From NCBI RefSeq assembly GCF_010104355.1, contig NZ_CP044972.1:1922001-1986000 (forward strand): DNA of 64,000 nt. Reading direction: 5' to 3'. Below are positions 44,551-52,993 of this stretch, piece after piece (positions within the stretch are counted from its first letter, which is position 1; every line of letters starts with the position of its first letter). The position numbers were made by a program, and so were the translations under genes. The notes under the pieces were generated by a model, which searched no databases, was not told where the DNA came from, and worked only from the letters and a program-made list of their open reading frames with translations. The DNA comes from Hydrogenophaga sp. PBL-H3 (GTDB lineage: Bacteria > Pseudomonadota > Gammaproteobacteria > Burkholderiales > Burkholderiaceae_C).

Positions 44551-45374
44551 AAGACGGCGGCAAGGCACGTCCGGGCTTTCCGGCCAAGCTGCCGGTCGCG
44601 CCCCACCCGCCAACGGTGCGCAAGCCGGTCGCACGGGTGTCGCAGCCCGCACTGACGCCCATGCAACCAGTGCCGCGCCCGGTCGTCAAGCCCGTGCCGG
44701 CGCAGAGACCTGTGGTGTCCAGTGGCGTGGGCATGGACTCGTCTGCGGTGCGCGCGGCCATGGTGCGCAAGATCCAGGCGCAAGGCGTGAGCCACGCGGG
44801 CGTGCTGGCGGCCTTGCAGGCGGTGGAGCGCCACCGGTTTGTCGACACCGCGCTGGTGAACCAGGCCTACGAAGACACGAGTCTGCCCATCGGCCTGGGC
44901 CAGACCATCTCCAAGCCCGGCGTGGTCGCCCGCATGATCGAGCTGCTGTGCGCTGGCCACACCGCCAGACTCGGGCGGGTGCTGGAGATCGGCACCGGCT
45001 GCGGCTACCAGGCCGCCGTGCTGGCCCACGTGGCGCGCGAGGTCTACAGCATCGAGCGCTTGCGTGGCCTGCACGAGAAAGCGCGCGAGAACCTTCGTGC
45101 CTTCCGCGTCTCCAATCTGCACTTGTTGTTCGGTGACGGCATGCTGGGGTATGCCAAAGGTGCTCCTTATGCCGCCATCATTGCCGCCGCCGGTGGTAAC
45201 GACATCCCCCAGGCCTGGATTGATCAGCTGGCGGTGGGGGGGCGGCTGGTGGCGCCGGCCGTCACGGCGGCAGGCAGGCAAAACCTCGTGGTGTTGGACA
45301 AAACGGCTACCGGCGTGGTTCGCACGGAGCTGGAGGCCGTGTTTTTTGTGCCTCTAAAATCGGGCATCGCATGA
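44547..45374 (+). CDS. pcm: Protein-L-isoaspartate O-methyltransferase
   Basis: A 275-residue methyltransferase repairing isoaspartyl residues. The SAM site is [19 protein letters not shown]; the catalytic region is [37 protein letters not shown] follows. The TTG start overlaps the surE stop and gives about 70 extra N-terminal residues rich in Pro and Val, absent in short Pcm proteins. An internal ATG before [14 protein letters not shown] (44734) would give the common length. The block order surE-pcm-nlpD is conserved in proteobacteria. Confidence 0.92.
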   Translation: MKDGGKARPGFPAKLPVAPHPPTVRKPVARVSQPALTPMQPVPRPVVKPVPAQRPVVSSGVGMDSSAVRAAMVRKIQAQGVSHAGVLAALQAVERHRFVDTALVNQAYEDTSLPIGLGQTISKPGVVARMIELLCAGHTARLGRVLEIGTGCGYQAAVLAHVAREVYSIERLRGLHEKARENLRAFRVSNLHLLFGDGMLGYAKGAPYAAIIAAAGGNDIPQAWIDQLAVGGRLVAPAVTAAGRQNLVVLDKTATGVVRTELEAVFFVPLKSGIA

Positions 45375-45381
45375 ATGTCCC

Positions 45382-45412
45382 GTTGCCCTGAGCAGCGGCA
45401 GCATTTTTTTTC
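45382..45412 (+). terminator. Weak intrinsic terminator between pcm and nlpD
   Basis: GTTGCC (45382-45387) can pair with GGCAGC (45397-45402), one wobble, followed by A and nine T residues. The stem is short, so it may attenuate rather than end transcription into nlpD. Confidence 0.4.
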
Positions 45413-45459
45413 ATTCGGGGCCGCCCACTGGCGTGCCCCGGCAATGGTTGGGAGTTTTC

Positions 45460-46326
45460 ATGTACATGCGTTTGTCCCAGGCATCGGGCCTGCCCCTTGA
45501 ATCGCGTCGTTCCGCCTGGCGAGGGGCTGCGCTGCTGACCGTTCTGGCGGCTTTGCTGGTCACCGCGGGTTGTTCCACCCGGCGTGTGTCCGGACCCGCT
45601 CCGGTCGAAGACCGCGCCATGGGCCGGTCCACAGAAGCCGTGGTCCAGCCGGGTGCCGAGAATGCCGGCAAGCCCGGTTACTACACCGTGAAATCGGGCG
45701 ACACGCTGTTTCGCATCGCTCTGGACAACGGCCAGAACTGGCGCGACATCCAGGCTTGGAACAGCCTGACCAACCCCAACGCGATCGAAGTGGGGCAGGT
45801 GCTGCGCGTGCAGCCACCGGCAGCCGCACCCCATGCGGCCGCCGTGGCGAGCACCCCCGTGAGCCCGGCTGGAGTCGTGGCGCGCCCCCTCACCGAAGCC
45901 GCGCCCGCTGCCGCCCCCATCCCGGCGCCTGCGCCCGCGCCTGCTTCGGCCGGCGCCGACGAACTCAATTTTGTGTGGCCTGCCCAGGGCACGGTGGTGT
46001 CCAGCTTCGACGAGACGACCAACAAAGGCGTGTCGATCGCCGGCAAGATCGGTGACCCGGTGCTGGCCGCCGCCGATGGCCGCGTGGTGTACGCCGGCGC
46101 TGGCCTGCGTGGCTACGGCAACCTGATCATCCTCAAGCACAACAACACCTACCTCACTGCCTACGCGCACAACCAGGCCTTGCTGGTGCGCGAAGACCAG
46201 GCTGTGCGCCAGGGTCAGAAGATCGCCGAGATGGGCAGCAGCGACGCCGACCGCGTGAAGCTGCACTTCGAGGTGCGCCGCCTGGGCAAGCCGGTCGATC
46301 CGATCGGTTATCTGCCCAAACGCTGA
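45460..46326 (+). CDS. nlpD: NlpD-like lipoprotein, LysM + degenerate LytM/M23
   Basis: A 288-residue lipoprotein. The signal peptide ends in the lipobox VTAGC (Cys38), then a LysM domain (YYTVKSGDTLFRIALDNGQNW, about residues 76-120), a Pro/Ala-rich linker and a C-terminal M23/LytM domain. In that domain the usual first His and Asp metal ligands are replaced (TNKGVSIAGKIGD), though HNQALL and LHFEVRR remain. It is therefore probably not a peptidase but an activator of cell-wall amidases, as for E. coli NlpD. GGAG lies 6 nt before the ATG at 45460. Confidence 0.9.
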   Translation: MYMRLSQASGLPLESRRSAWRGAALLTVLAALLVTAGCSTRRVSGPAPVEDRAMGRSTEAVVQPGAENAGKPGYYTVKSGDTLFRIALDNGQNWRDIQAWNSLTNPNAIEVGQVLRVQPPAAAPHAAAVASTPVSPAGVVARPLTEAAPAAAPIPAPAPAPASAGADELNFVWPAQGTVVSSFDETTNKGVSIAGKIGDPVLAAADGRVVYAGAGLRGYGNLIILKHNNTYLTAYAHNQALLVREDQAVRQGQKIAEMGSSDADRVKLHFEVRRLGKPVDPIGYLPKR

Positions 46327-46338
46327 GCCGGGGCCACC

Positions 46339-47124
46339 ATGGCCTGGCCCGTGCTCGTTTTCGACATCGAATCCATCCCCGACGTTGATGGCTTGCGCGC
46401 ACTGCGCGGCGCACCGGCCGACCAGACCGACGAGCAGGTCTACGCGGCCTGGCTCGAAGAGCGCAAGACCAAGGGGCAGAGCGATTTCATGCCGCTGCAC
46501 CTGCAGCGTGTGCTGGTGATCAGCTGTGTGTTTCGCAACGCCGAGGGGCTGCGCATCCATTCGTTTGTGGACCGCGACGGCCAGAGCGAAGGCAAGGTGG
46601 TGCAGACCTTTTTTCACGCGGTGGAGAAACACGCGCCCCAACTGGTGAGCTGGAACGGCGGCGGGTTTGATCTGCCGGTGCTGCACTACCGCGGCCTGCG
46701 CCACGGCGTGGAGGCGAGCAAGTACTGGGACCTCGGCGAGGACGACCGCGAGTTCAAGTGGAACAACTACATCAGCCGCTACCACATGCGTCACCTGGAC
46801 CTGATGGACCTGCTGGCCATGTACTCGCCCAAGAACAACGCCCCGCTGGACGCCATGGCCAAGCTCTGCGGATTCCCCGGCAAGCTCGGCATGGACGGCT
46901 CGCAGGTGTACGCGCAGTTTCTGGCGGGGCAGACCGAGGACATCCGCCGCTACTGCGAGACCGACGTGATGAACACCTACCTCGTGTATTGCCGCTTCCA
47001 GAAGATGCGGGGCGGCTTGACCGAGGCCGAATACGAGCAGGAAATCGCGATGGTCAAGGAGACGCTGGGCAACCTGGCGCCCACCGAATCGCACTGGGAC
47101 GAATATCTCAAAGCCTGGGTATAG
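46339..47124 (+). CDS. Predicted 3'-5' exonuclease, DEDD/PolB-like
   Basis: A 261-residue nuclease-fold protein beginning VLVFDIESIPDVDGL, where DIE gives the first two acidic metal ligands of a DEDD exonuclease. LVSWNGGGFDLPVLHYRGLRHG supplies the third and a CETDVMNTYLVYCRF segment the last Asp. The family is the PolB-related 3'-5' exonuclease group and acts on DNA or RNA 3' ends. In the classical block rpoS follows nlpD; here this gene does. Starts 12 bp after nlpD. Confidence 0.85.
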   Translation: MAWPVLVFDIESIPDVDGLRALRGAPADQTDEQVYAAWLEERKTKGQSDFMPLHLQRVLVISCVFRNAEGLRIHSFVDRDGQSEGKVVQTFFHAVEKHAPQLVSWNGGGFDLPVLHYRGLRHGVEASKYWDLGEDDREFKWNNYISRYHMRHLDLMDLLAMYSPKNNAPLDAMAKLCGFPGKLGMDGSQVYAQFLAGQTEDIRRYCETDVMNTYLVYCRFQKMRGGLTEAEYEQEIAMVKETLGNLAPTESHWDEYLKAWV

Positions 47125-47224
47125 GACCCCCACGCTCCATCACTGCGCGGGTCGCTGTCGCCTGAGAGGAATGTTTCGCCTTGGGACGGCCCGGTGGCGA
47201 AACGCGGCCTGAGACAATCGGGGC

Positions 47225-48706
47225 ATGACAACCGCAGCCACCCTCCACGAAAACAGCCTCCTCACCACCGCCAACGCCGCGGCCCACGACGCACCCGAGA
47301 GCCCCTTGCCCGACGGCTGGCTCGCCGTGGAATCCCTGGACATCGATGCCCAGGGCATCGCCCGCCGGCCCGATGGCAAGGTGGTCTTCATTGAAGGCGC
47401 CCTGCCGTTTGAGCAGGTCAGCGTGAACGTGCACCGCAAGAAGAACAACTGGGAAGCCGGTGTCGTGTCGGCTGTGCACCACGAGTCTTCACAGCGCGTT
47501 CGCCCGGGCTGCCCGCACTTCGGCCTGCACGCCGGCGCATGCGGCGGCTGCAAGATGCAGCACCTGCACGAGTCCGCCCAGGTGGCCGTGAAGCAGCGCG
47601 TGCTGGAAGACAACCTCTGGCACCTGGGCAAGGTCCGCTCCGAGCGGATGCTGCGCCCGATCGAAGGGCCGGCCTGGGGCTACCGCTTCCGCGCGCGCCT
47701 GTCGGTGCGCCATGTGCACAAGAAGGGCGAGGTGCTGATCGGTTTTCATGAGCGCAAGAGTCGCTACGTGGCCGACATGAAGGTCTGCCCGGTGCTGCCG
47801 CCCCATGTGAGCGAGATGCTGATGCCGCTGCGCGAACTCATCTTCGGCATGGATGCGCGCGAGACCTGCCCGCAGATTGAGCTGGCCTGTGGCGATGAAG
47901 TCACGGCCATGGTTCTGCGCCACCTGGAGCCGCTGAGCGAGGACGACCTCAGCCGCCTGCGTGCATTTGCACAGCAGCACGGTGTGCAGTGGTGGCTGCA
48001 GGCCAAGGGACCGGAGACGGTCAAGCTGCTGGATGTGGACGGTCCCGTGCTCAGTTATGCCTTGCCCGAGTTCGGCATCACCATGCCCTTCAAGCCGACC
48101 GATTTCACCCAGGTCAATCCGGCCATCAATCGCGTGCTGGTCACACGGGCCTTGCGTCTGCTCGACGCTCGCAAGGATGAGCGCGTGATCGACTGGTTCT
48201 GCGGCTTGGGCAACTTCACCTTGCCGATTGCCACCACCGCCGGTGAAGTGCTGGGCATCGAAGGCAGTGAGGCGCTGGTGGCGCGTTCACGCGACAACCT
48301 CGCGTTGAACCAGGCCGGGCGCAGCGCTCCGCTGGCGCCCACGGCGTTTGCCGCACGCAACCTGTTCGAGATGACCCCGGGGCTGCTGGTGTCCGACGGA
48401 TCGGCGCAAAAGTGGCTGGTGGATCCGCCTCGCGAGGGTGCATTCGCGCTGGCCAAGGCCCTGGCTGACCTGCACCAGAACCCGGCCCAGCGCGGTGGCT
48501 GGACGCCACCGCAGCGCATCGTGTATGTGAGCTGCAACCCGGCCACGCTGGCGCGCGACGCAGGCCTGCTGGTGCACCAGGCGGGTTACCGCTGCGTGGC
48601 GGCGGGCGTGGTCAACATGTTTGCGCACACGGCGCACGTGGAGAGCATGGCGGTGTTCGAGCTGGACCCGACACGGGTGCCCGGCCAGGACGCCGCGACC
48701 GAATAG
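47225..48706 (+). CDS. rlmD: 23S rRNA (uracil-C5)-methyltransferase RlmD
   Basis: A 493-residue enzyme that methylates U1939 of 23S rRNA. It has a TRAM-like N-terminal region, the Fe-S cysteines ([18 protein letters not shown]), SAM-binding [16 protein letters not shown], the conserved DPPREGA and the catalytic Cys in [13 protein letters not shown]. Somewhat longer than typical owing to an N-terminal tail of about 30 residues. Monocistronic, with GACAAT just ahead of the start resembling a -10 box. Confidence 0.93.
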   Translation: MTTAATLHENSLLTTANAAAHDAPESPLPDGWLAVESLDIDAQGIARRPDGKVVFIEGALPFEQVSVNVHRKKNNWEAGVVSAVHHESSQRVRPGCPHFGLHAGACGGCKMQHLHESAQVAVKQRVLEDNLWHLGKVRSERMLRPIEGPAWGYRFRARLSVRHVHKKGEVLIGFHERKSRYVADMKVCPVLPPHVSEMLMPLRELIFGMDARETCPQIELACGDEVTAMVLRHLEPLSEDDLSRLRAFAQQHGVQWWLQAKGPETVKLLDVDGPVLSYALPEFGITMPFKPTDFTQVNPAINRVLVTRALRLLDARKDERVIDWFCGLGNFTLPIATTAGEVLGIEGSEALVARSRDNLALNQAGRSAPLAPTAFAARNLFEMTPGLLVSDGSAQKWLVDPPREGAFALAKALADLHQNPAQRGGWTPPQRIVYVSCNPATLARDAGLLVHQAGYRCVAAGVVNMFAHTAHVESMAVFELDPTRVPGQDAATE

Positions 48707-48724
48707 GCGCGGGCCTGTTGCGGC

Positions 48725-49069
48725 TCAGGAGGTGCGCGCGGGCTTGCCGCCGTCGGGTGTTTTGGGGCCGGCGGCGGGGGTGGCTCCGGCCGGTGCGGGC
48801 TCGGCCGGCATGCCGACGATCGAGTTCTCGCGCATGTACTCGTCCATCTCTTTCCAGCCGGCGAACACAGCGGCCTTGCCGGCGCGCGGGTATCCGCCGA
48901 AGCAGTCCTCGATGCTGCGCACCGCATGGCGGCAGGCGCTGCCAATGGCTTTGCCCTCGGCTTCCTTTTTGGCAGCAACCTGACTGGCGCTCTCGACGCC
49001 GAGCGCGTCACAGCCCGCCAGCAGGCTGGCGGCACCAAGAAGGCAGGCGGTGAGGGCTGTGTGTCGCAT
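48725..49069 (-). CDS. Small lipoprotein of unknown function
   Basis: A 114-residue lipoprotein. The signal peptide ends in LLAGC (LTACLLGAASLLAGC, Cys18), so it is tethered to a membrane. The mature part has a helical AAKKEAEGKAIGSACRHAVRSIEDCFGG, two more cysteines that could form a disulfide, and a Pro/Ala tail. No known domain. It lies convergent to rlmD (18 bp) and downstream of the BI-1 gene with a terminator in between. Start by signal-peptide logic. Confidence 0.72.
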   Translation of the reverse strand: MRHTALTACLLGAASLLAGCDALGVESASQVAAKKEAEGKAIGSACRHAVRSIEDCFGGYPRAGKAAVFAGWKEMDEYMRENSIVGMPAEPAPAGATPAAGPKTPDGGKPARTS

Positions 49070-49154
49070 GGTGTTTGGTGTGGGTTTCCAGTTGTTTCGG
49101 CGTCTTCCCCGAGAACTTGACACCTGATTGGCGACAGACGTGAACCGGCAAAGA

Positions 49155-49176
49155 AAAAGGACCCGAAGGTCCTTTT
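49155..49176 (-). terminator. Rho-independent terminator of the BI-1 gene
   Basis: Nine-bp stem AAAAGGACC / GGTCCTTTT with a CGAA loop. Read on the minus strand it follows the BI-1 stop by about 32 bp and ends in a T-run; it separates that gene from the lipoprotein gene. Confidence 0.8.
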
Positions 49177-49207
49177 CCCGAAGTGCGCGCAGTGCGCAGC
49201 GAACGGC

Positions 49208-49903
49208 TTACTCGCGCTCGCCGCCAAACATGCCCAGCAGCATCAGCAGGCTCTGGAAGATGTTGAACAGGCTCAGGTACAGGCCCAGGGTGGCGGTGAT
49301 GTAGTTGGTCTCGCCGCCGTCCACGATGCGTTTGAGGTCGTACAGCAGGTACAGGCTGAACACCACGATGGCGATGGTGGCAATGGCGGCCATGGCGGCC
49401 GGGCTGCCCACGAACACGTTGATGATCGCGCCGATCATGATGGCCAGGGCACCGACGAAGAGCCATTTGCCCATGCCCGAGATGTCGCGCTTGATCAAGG
49501 TCGATAGATTGGCCATGATGAAGAACACGCCGGCGGTACCGCCGAAGGCCGTCATGATCAGGCTGGAGCCGTTGCTGAAACCCAGCACCGTGGCGAGCAT
49601 GCGCGAGAGCATGAGGCCCATGAAGAAAGTGAAGCCCAGCAGCACGGGCACACCGGCGGCGGAGTTCTTGGTCTTCTCGATGGCGTACATGAATCCGAAG
49701 GCGCCGCCCAGGAAGACGATCAGGCCCAGGCCACCGCCCAGGCTGGCGGTGATGCCGGTCTGCACGCCGATCCAGGCGCCCAGCACGGTCGGCAGCATGG
49801 ACAAGGCCAGCAGCCAGTAGGTGTTGCGCATCACGTTGTTGCGTTGCGCATCGCTCGATACGGCGGTGCCGAAGCGGCCGCTGGTGTGGACTTGATCGGT
49901 CAT
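49208..49903 (-). CDS. Bax inhibitor-1 / YccA family membrane protein
   Basis: A 231-residue inner-membrane protein with seven hydrophobic segments (for instance AWIGVQTGITASLGG, FSNGSSLIMTAFGGTAGVFF, AAIATIAIVVFSLYLLYDL) and the BI-1 closing pattern YDLKRIVDGGETNYITATLGLYL with the Asp pair. The family forms pH-regulated calcium or proton leaks; YccA also modulates FtsH. An AAGGAG lies 9 nt before the ATG at 49903, which decides the start. Monocistronic. Confidence 0.92.
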   Translation of the reverse strand: MTDQVHTSGRFGTAVSSDAQRNNVMRNTYWLLALSMLPTVLGAWIGVQTGITASLGGGLGLIVFLGGAFGFMYAIEKTKNSAAGVPVLLGFTFFMGLMLSRMLATVLGFSNGSSLIMTAFGGTAGVFFIMANLSTLIKRDISGMGKWLFVGALAIMIGAIINVFVGSPAAMAAIATIAIVVFSLYLLYDLKRIVDGGETNYITATLGLYLSLFNIFQSLLMLLGMFGGERE

Positions 49904-50036
49904 GGTGGTGATCTCCTTCATCATCTGACACGTGGGGCCGGTGTCTGGGCATCGGAATGAGGCCCGACCGGTGGAAATGCATTGTAGGGTTCGGATGCTG
50001 CTCGGGCACAGCGAGGCGGAAACCGCATTTTTGGTA

Positions 50037-50052
50037 AGGTCACTTGTGACCT
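50037..50052. promoter_or_regulatory. Perfect inverted repeat AGGTCAC-TT-GTGACCT
   Basis: A 7-bp perfect palindrome with a 2-bp spacer in the divergent gap between the BI-1 gene and the GlcG-like gene, about 100 bp upstream of the latter. It has the form of a dimeric regulator site; the binder is unknown. Confidence 0.4.
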
Positions 50053-50152
50053 GACGGCCCTCAATGGTCGCGGTATCGTCCTGCATGCGTACTCGGGCGT
50101 TCACAATCCCGGTCTGCAATCTCCATCAGACACTCCAACAGGACTTGAGTTC

Positions 50153-50560
50153 ATGAAAAACAAACCAACGCTGGAAAGCGCCGACGTCAAACTGATCGCT
50201 GCCGCTGCGGAGGCCGAAGCGCTGAAGAACAACTGGGCGGTCACCATCGCCATCGTGGACGACGGCGGTCACCTGCTGGGCCTGCAGCGCCTGGACGGCG
50301 CACCGGCGATCTCCTCGCACATTGCTCCGGCCAAGGCCCACACCGCAGCCATGGGCCGGCGTGAGAGCAAGGTCTATGAAGACGTGATCAACCAGGGCCG
50401 CATGTCGTTCCTGAGCGCGCCGTTCCTCTCGGGCATGTTGGAGGGCGGTGTGCCGATCATGAAAGACGGCCAGTGCCTCGGCGCGGTGGGTGTGAGCGGC
50501 GTGAAGTCGACCGAAGACGCGCAGATTGCCAAAGCGGGCATCGCGGCCATCGGACTCTGA
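50153..50560 (+). CDS. GlcG/HbpS family heme-degradation-domain protein
   Basis: A 135-residue protein of the GlcG/HbpS family (PF03928). It shows AAAAEAEALKNNWAVTIAIVDDGGHLLGLQRLDGA at the start and GGVPIMKDGQCLGAVGVSG near the end. Family members bind heme or cobalamin-like tetrapyrroles or small acids and often form octamers; none has a well-proved general activity. No signal peptide here, so cytoplasmic. Proximity to hemP and the TonB genes 100 bp away makes a heme link conceivable but unproven. Confidence 0.85.
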   Translation: MKNKPTLESADVKLIAAAAEAEALKNNWAVTIAIVDDGGHLLGLQRLDGAPAISSHIAPAKAHTAAMGRRESKVYEDVINQGRMSFLSAPFLSGMLEGGVPIMKDGQCLGAVGVSGVKSTEDAQIAKAGIAAIGL

Positions 50561-50615
50561 TCAAAAAAGACCTGGCTAACCGGGCGCAACGCCCCCTGGC
50601 TGGTCAAAAACGACA

Positions 50616-50639
50616 CCCGGGAACGCTGAGTTCCCCGGG
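50616..50639. terminator. Hairpin between convergent genes
   Basis: CCCGGGAAC pairs with GTTCCCCGGG (one bulged C) across a GCTGA loop, between the ends of the GlcG-like gene and hemP. There is no clear T-run on either side. Possible bidirectional terminator. Confidence 0.4.
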
Positions 50640-50660
50640 GTCGCCCCACGATTCAAAACA

Positions 50661-50858
50661 CTATTTGGTCAGGATCAGCTTGCCCTGGCGTGTGGCCTGC
50701 AGGCGGTAGACGGATCCGTTGTGGCTGATCGTCACGGCCTTCTGGCCTCGAAGCAGCGAATCGCTCGAGAGGGCGGCCGAGGTGCCTTGTCTCGGGTCGG
50801 ACCCGCGATCTGCCGGGGCTGGCTCCCGGTTGGGGTCCAGGCGAGGCTCGGTGGTCAT
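50661..50858 (-). CDS. hemP: Hemin uptake protein HemP
   Basis: A 65-residue HemP/HmuP-type protein. The family signature is the C-terminal LLRGQKAVTISHNGSVYRL followed by RQGKLILTK. In Burkholderiales and rhizobia HemP/HmuP acts as a small regulator or cofactor needed for heme-uptake gene expression. It is the last gene of tonB-exbB-exbD-hemP; its ATG overlaps the exbD stop. The N-terminal half is disordered (PNREPAPADRGSDPRQG). Confidence 0.88.
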   Translation of the reverse strand: MTTEPRLDPNREPAPADRGSDPRQGTSAALSSDSLLRGQKAVTISHNGSVYRLQATRQGKLILTK

Positions 50859-51265
50859 GGCGCGGGCTCGGTGATGAAGCCGATCTTGCGCACGCCACTG
50901 CGCTGCGCGGTGGCCATGGCCTGGGCCACGCGCTCGTAGCGCACGGCCTTGTCGCCGCGGATGTGCAGTTCGGGCTGAGGCTCCCGGGCGGCCGCGGCCT
51001 GCAGGCGGGCTGCGAACTCGGCGTCTTCCACGCGCTGATCGTTCCAGAAATAGGCGCCATCGGCGTTCACCGACAGGCGGATGTTCTCCGGCTTGTCCTG
51101 CACCTTCTCCATGCTGGCCTGTGGCAGCTCGATGTTGACCGCGTGCTTGATCACCGGCACCGTGATGATGAAGATGATCAGCAGCACCAGCATCACGTCG
51201 ATGAACGGGATCATGTTGATCTCGCTCATCATGTCGTCGCTGTCCTGTTGGGTTCCGATGGCCAT
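50855..51265 (-). CDS. exbD: ExbD/TolR-family proton channel subunit
   Basis: A 136-residue protein with a short cytoplasmic N-terminus, one membrane helix (FIDVMLVLLIIFIITVPVI) containing the conserved proton-carrying Asp, and a periplasmic domain. With ExbB it converts the proton gradient into movement of TonB. 14 bp downstream of exbB. Confidence 0.92.
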   Translation of the reverse strand: MAIGTQQDSDDMMSEINMIPFIDVMLVLLIIFIITVPVIKHAVNIELPQASMEKVQDKPENIRLSVNADGAYFWNDQRVEDAEFAARLQAAAAREPQPELHIRGDKAVRYERVAQAMATAQRSGVRKIGFITEPAP

Positions 51266-51279
51266 GGTGTGGTTCCTCT

Positions 51280-52026
51280 TCAGGCTTTCTTCATCGGCAG
51301 CACCTTGCCATCACCACCCGCAGTGACGCGGGCGCCGGTGACGAAGTAGGCGTGCAGGTCGTGCGCGAAGCGGTTGAGCTGGTGGCTGATGCCCTTGTTG
51401 CCGCGCACCAGGGCGTTGTAGCCCAGCACGGCTGGAATGGCCACCAGCAGACCCAGCGCGGTCATGATCAGTGCCTCGCCGATCGGACCGGCCACCTGGT
51501 CGATGCTGACCTGGCCAGCCGCGCCAATGCTCAGCAATGCGTGGTAAATACCCCAGACCGTGCCGAACAGGCCCACGAAGGGCGCGGTGGAGGCCACCGA
51601 GGCCAGCACCGAGAGGCCGCTCTGGGCGCGCGCGGTGAAATCGTCCACGCTCTTGCGCAGCGAGCGCTCGACCCAGTCGCTCACATCCAGGCTGTCGTGC
51701 AGCTGGCGCTGCGGCGGCGAGCCGTTGTGGCCATCTTTGTGCAGGATATGGCGGGTCGATTCGCGGCCTTCCAGGGCCACGGCGCGAAACGGGTTGCCCT
51801 CGGCGTCACCGAGCTTGTCCAGGCCTTCGGCGAAGTCGGCGCTGTGCCAGAAGCCTTCAACGCCCTTGGCCTGGCGGCGCTGGGCGCGCTGGTCCAGCGC
51901 CTTCCACAGGATGATGATCCAGGTGGCCAGCGACATGAGCAGCAACACGATGGCCACCGAGCGGGTGACCCAGTCGCCCTGGGTCCAGACGTGGGCAATG
52001 CCCGAAGTTGCGAGTTGCGGTTCCAT
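51280..52026 (-). CDS. exbB: ExbB/TolQ-family proton channel subunit
   Basis: A 248-residue inner-membrane protein with three membrane helices (SVAIVLLLMSLATWIIILWKAL; SVLASVASTAPFVGLFGTVWG; ALIMTALGLLVAIPAVLGYNAL) and the MotA/TolQ/ExbB proton-channel signature around VGLFGTVWGIYHAL. It forms a pentamer around the ExbD dimer. Between tonB and exbD in an iron-regulated operon. Confidence 0.93.
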   Translation of the reverse strand: MEPQLATSGIAHVWTQGDWVTRSVAIVLLLMSLATWIIILWKALDQRAQRRQAKGVEGFWHSADFAEGLDKLGDAEGNPFRAVALEGRESTRHILHKDGHNGSPPQRQLHDSLDVSDWVERSLRKSVDDFTARAQSGLSVLASVASTAPFVGLFGTVWGIYHALLSIGAAGQVSIDQVAGPIGEALIMTALGLLVAIPAVLGYNALVRGNKGISHQLNRFAHDLHAYFVTGARVTAGGDGKVLPMKKA

Positions 52027-52053
52027 GATTTTCCTGACTCCCGTGTGCGGGGT

Positions 52054-52788
52054 TTATTCCAAAACAAAATTGATCGGCACGTTGAACCACATGGCCTCGG
52101 GCACGCCGGCGCGCTTGCCGGGCACGTAGCGCCAGCGCAGCACGGTCTGCACGGCCGTCTGGTCCAGGCGTTCGAAGCCGCTGGAGGTGCGCACCTCAGC
52201 CCGCGAGGCGGTGCCGTCCGCTTCAATGAAAACGCGCACCACGACCTTGCCTTGTTCACCCAGGCGCTTGGACAGCGGCGGGTAGGGCGGGCGCGGGTTG
52301 TTGAGGTAGTCGGCGCTGCTCGACGGCAGTTCGATGCGGGGTGGTGCCGGGGGCGCGGGCGGGGACGGTGGCGCCGCGGCCACCACCGGCTCCGTGGGTG
52401 TGGACGGCGCGGGCGGGCTGGGTGGCACCACGGGCGCCAGCGTGGAGGGTGCTGGCGTGGGTGTTGCCACTGGTTGCGGCACGGGCTGAGGTACCGGCTG
52501 CGGCCTGGGCCGGGGCGGCGTGGGGGCGGCCACCGGCGGGGCAGGCGCAGGAGTAGGAGCAGGAGGTTCGATCCGGGGTTGCGGCAGCTCGATGAGTTCG
52601 GCCATGACCTGCACCGGGATCACCAGTTCCACGGCGCGCTTGAGCAAGCCGCTCTGCAGTGCCCACAGGGCGCCCACGTGAAACGCAACCACCGCAAGCA
52701 CGATGGCCAGACGGCGGTGCAGGCGGTTGGGCATGGCGTCAGGCAGGGAGGAGAAGGGCTGCGCCAGGGTGGCGCTGGACGGGTTCAT
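52054..52788 (-). CDS. tonB: TonB energy-transducing protein
   Basis: A 244-residue TonB. A single N-terminal helix (RLAIVLAVVAFHVGALWALQSGLL) retains the His needed for ExbB/ExbD coupling. A long Pro-rich rod (repeated PAPAP, PRPQPVPQPVPQPV) spans the periplasm, and the C-terminal domain (LSKRLGEQGKVVVRVFIEADG, MWFNVPINFVLE) contacts the TonB box of outer-membrane receptors, such as the one encoded at 54831. First gene of the operon; the Fur-box-like site lies about 160 bp upstream. Confidence 0.93.
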   Translation of the reverse strand: MNPSSATLAQPFSSLPDAMPNRLHRRLAIVLAVVAFHVGALWALQSGLLKRAVELVIPVQVMAELIELPQPRIEPPAPTPAPAPPVAAPTPPRPRPQPVPQPVPQPVATPTPAPSTLAPVVPPSPPAPSTPTEPVVAAAPPSPPAPPAPPRIELPSSSADYLNNPRPPYPPLSKRLGEQGKVVVRVFIEADGTASRAEVRTSSGFERLDQTAVQTVLRWRYVPGKRAGVPEAMWFNVPINFVLE

Positions 52789-52816
52789 CAGTTTAGCGGC
52801 GTGGGCTGTGTGTGTA

Positions 52817-52894
52817 TCAGGCGCGAAAGATCCACCACACAGCACACAACATCAGGATCAGGCCAGTGCCGAAGGCGACGAGTCCAGTGGTCAT
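52817..52894 (-). CDS. Candidate 25-residue membrane peptide
   Basis: A very short reading frame, MTTGLVAFGTGLILMLCAVW and then WIFRA, is almost entirely one hydrophobic helix with a positive C-terminal end. It lies between the Fur-box-like site and tonB in the same orientation, 28 bp before tonB, behind a weak AGAG ribosome-binding site. Single-helix small proteins often stabilise membrane complexes; this could attach to the TonB/ExbBD complex. Coding is unproven and it could be leader sequence only. Confidence 0.4.
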   Translation of the reverse strand: MTTGLVAFGTGLILMLCAVWWIFRA

Positions 52895-52947
52895 GGTGTG
52901 CTCTTTCGATGGTGTGGATGGATACTGGATCGCGATGGTTCATTCTA

Positions 52948-52966
52948 AACGAGAATGCTTCGCATT
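52948..52966 (-). promoter_or_regulatory. Fur-box-like site upstream of tonB operon
   Basis: AACGAGAATGCTTCGCATT is an imperfect inverted repeat resembling the ferric uptake regulator consensus and differs at 2 of 19 positions from the site at 57148-57166 before the siderophore receptor. Position and gene content support iron repression of tonB-exbB-exbD-hemP. Confidence 0.7.
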
Positions 52967-52993
52967 TACACAAATAGGCGAAAAAAGGAGCAA

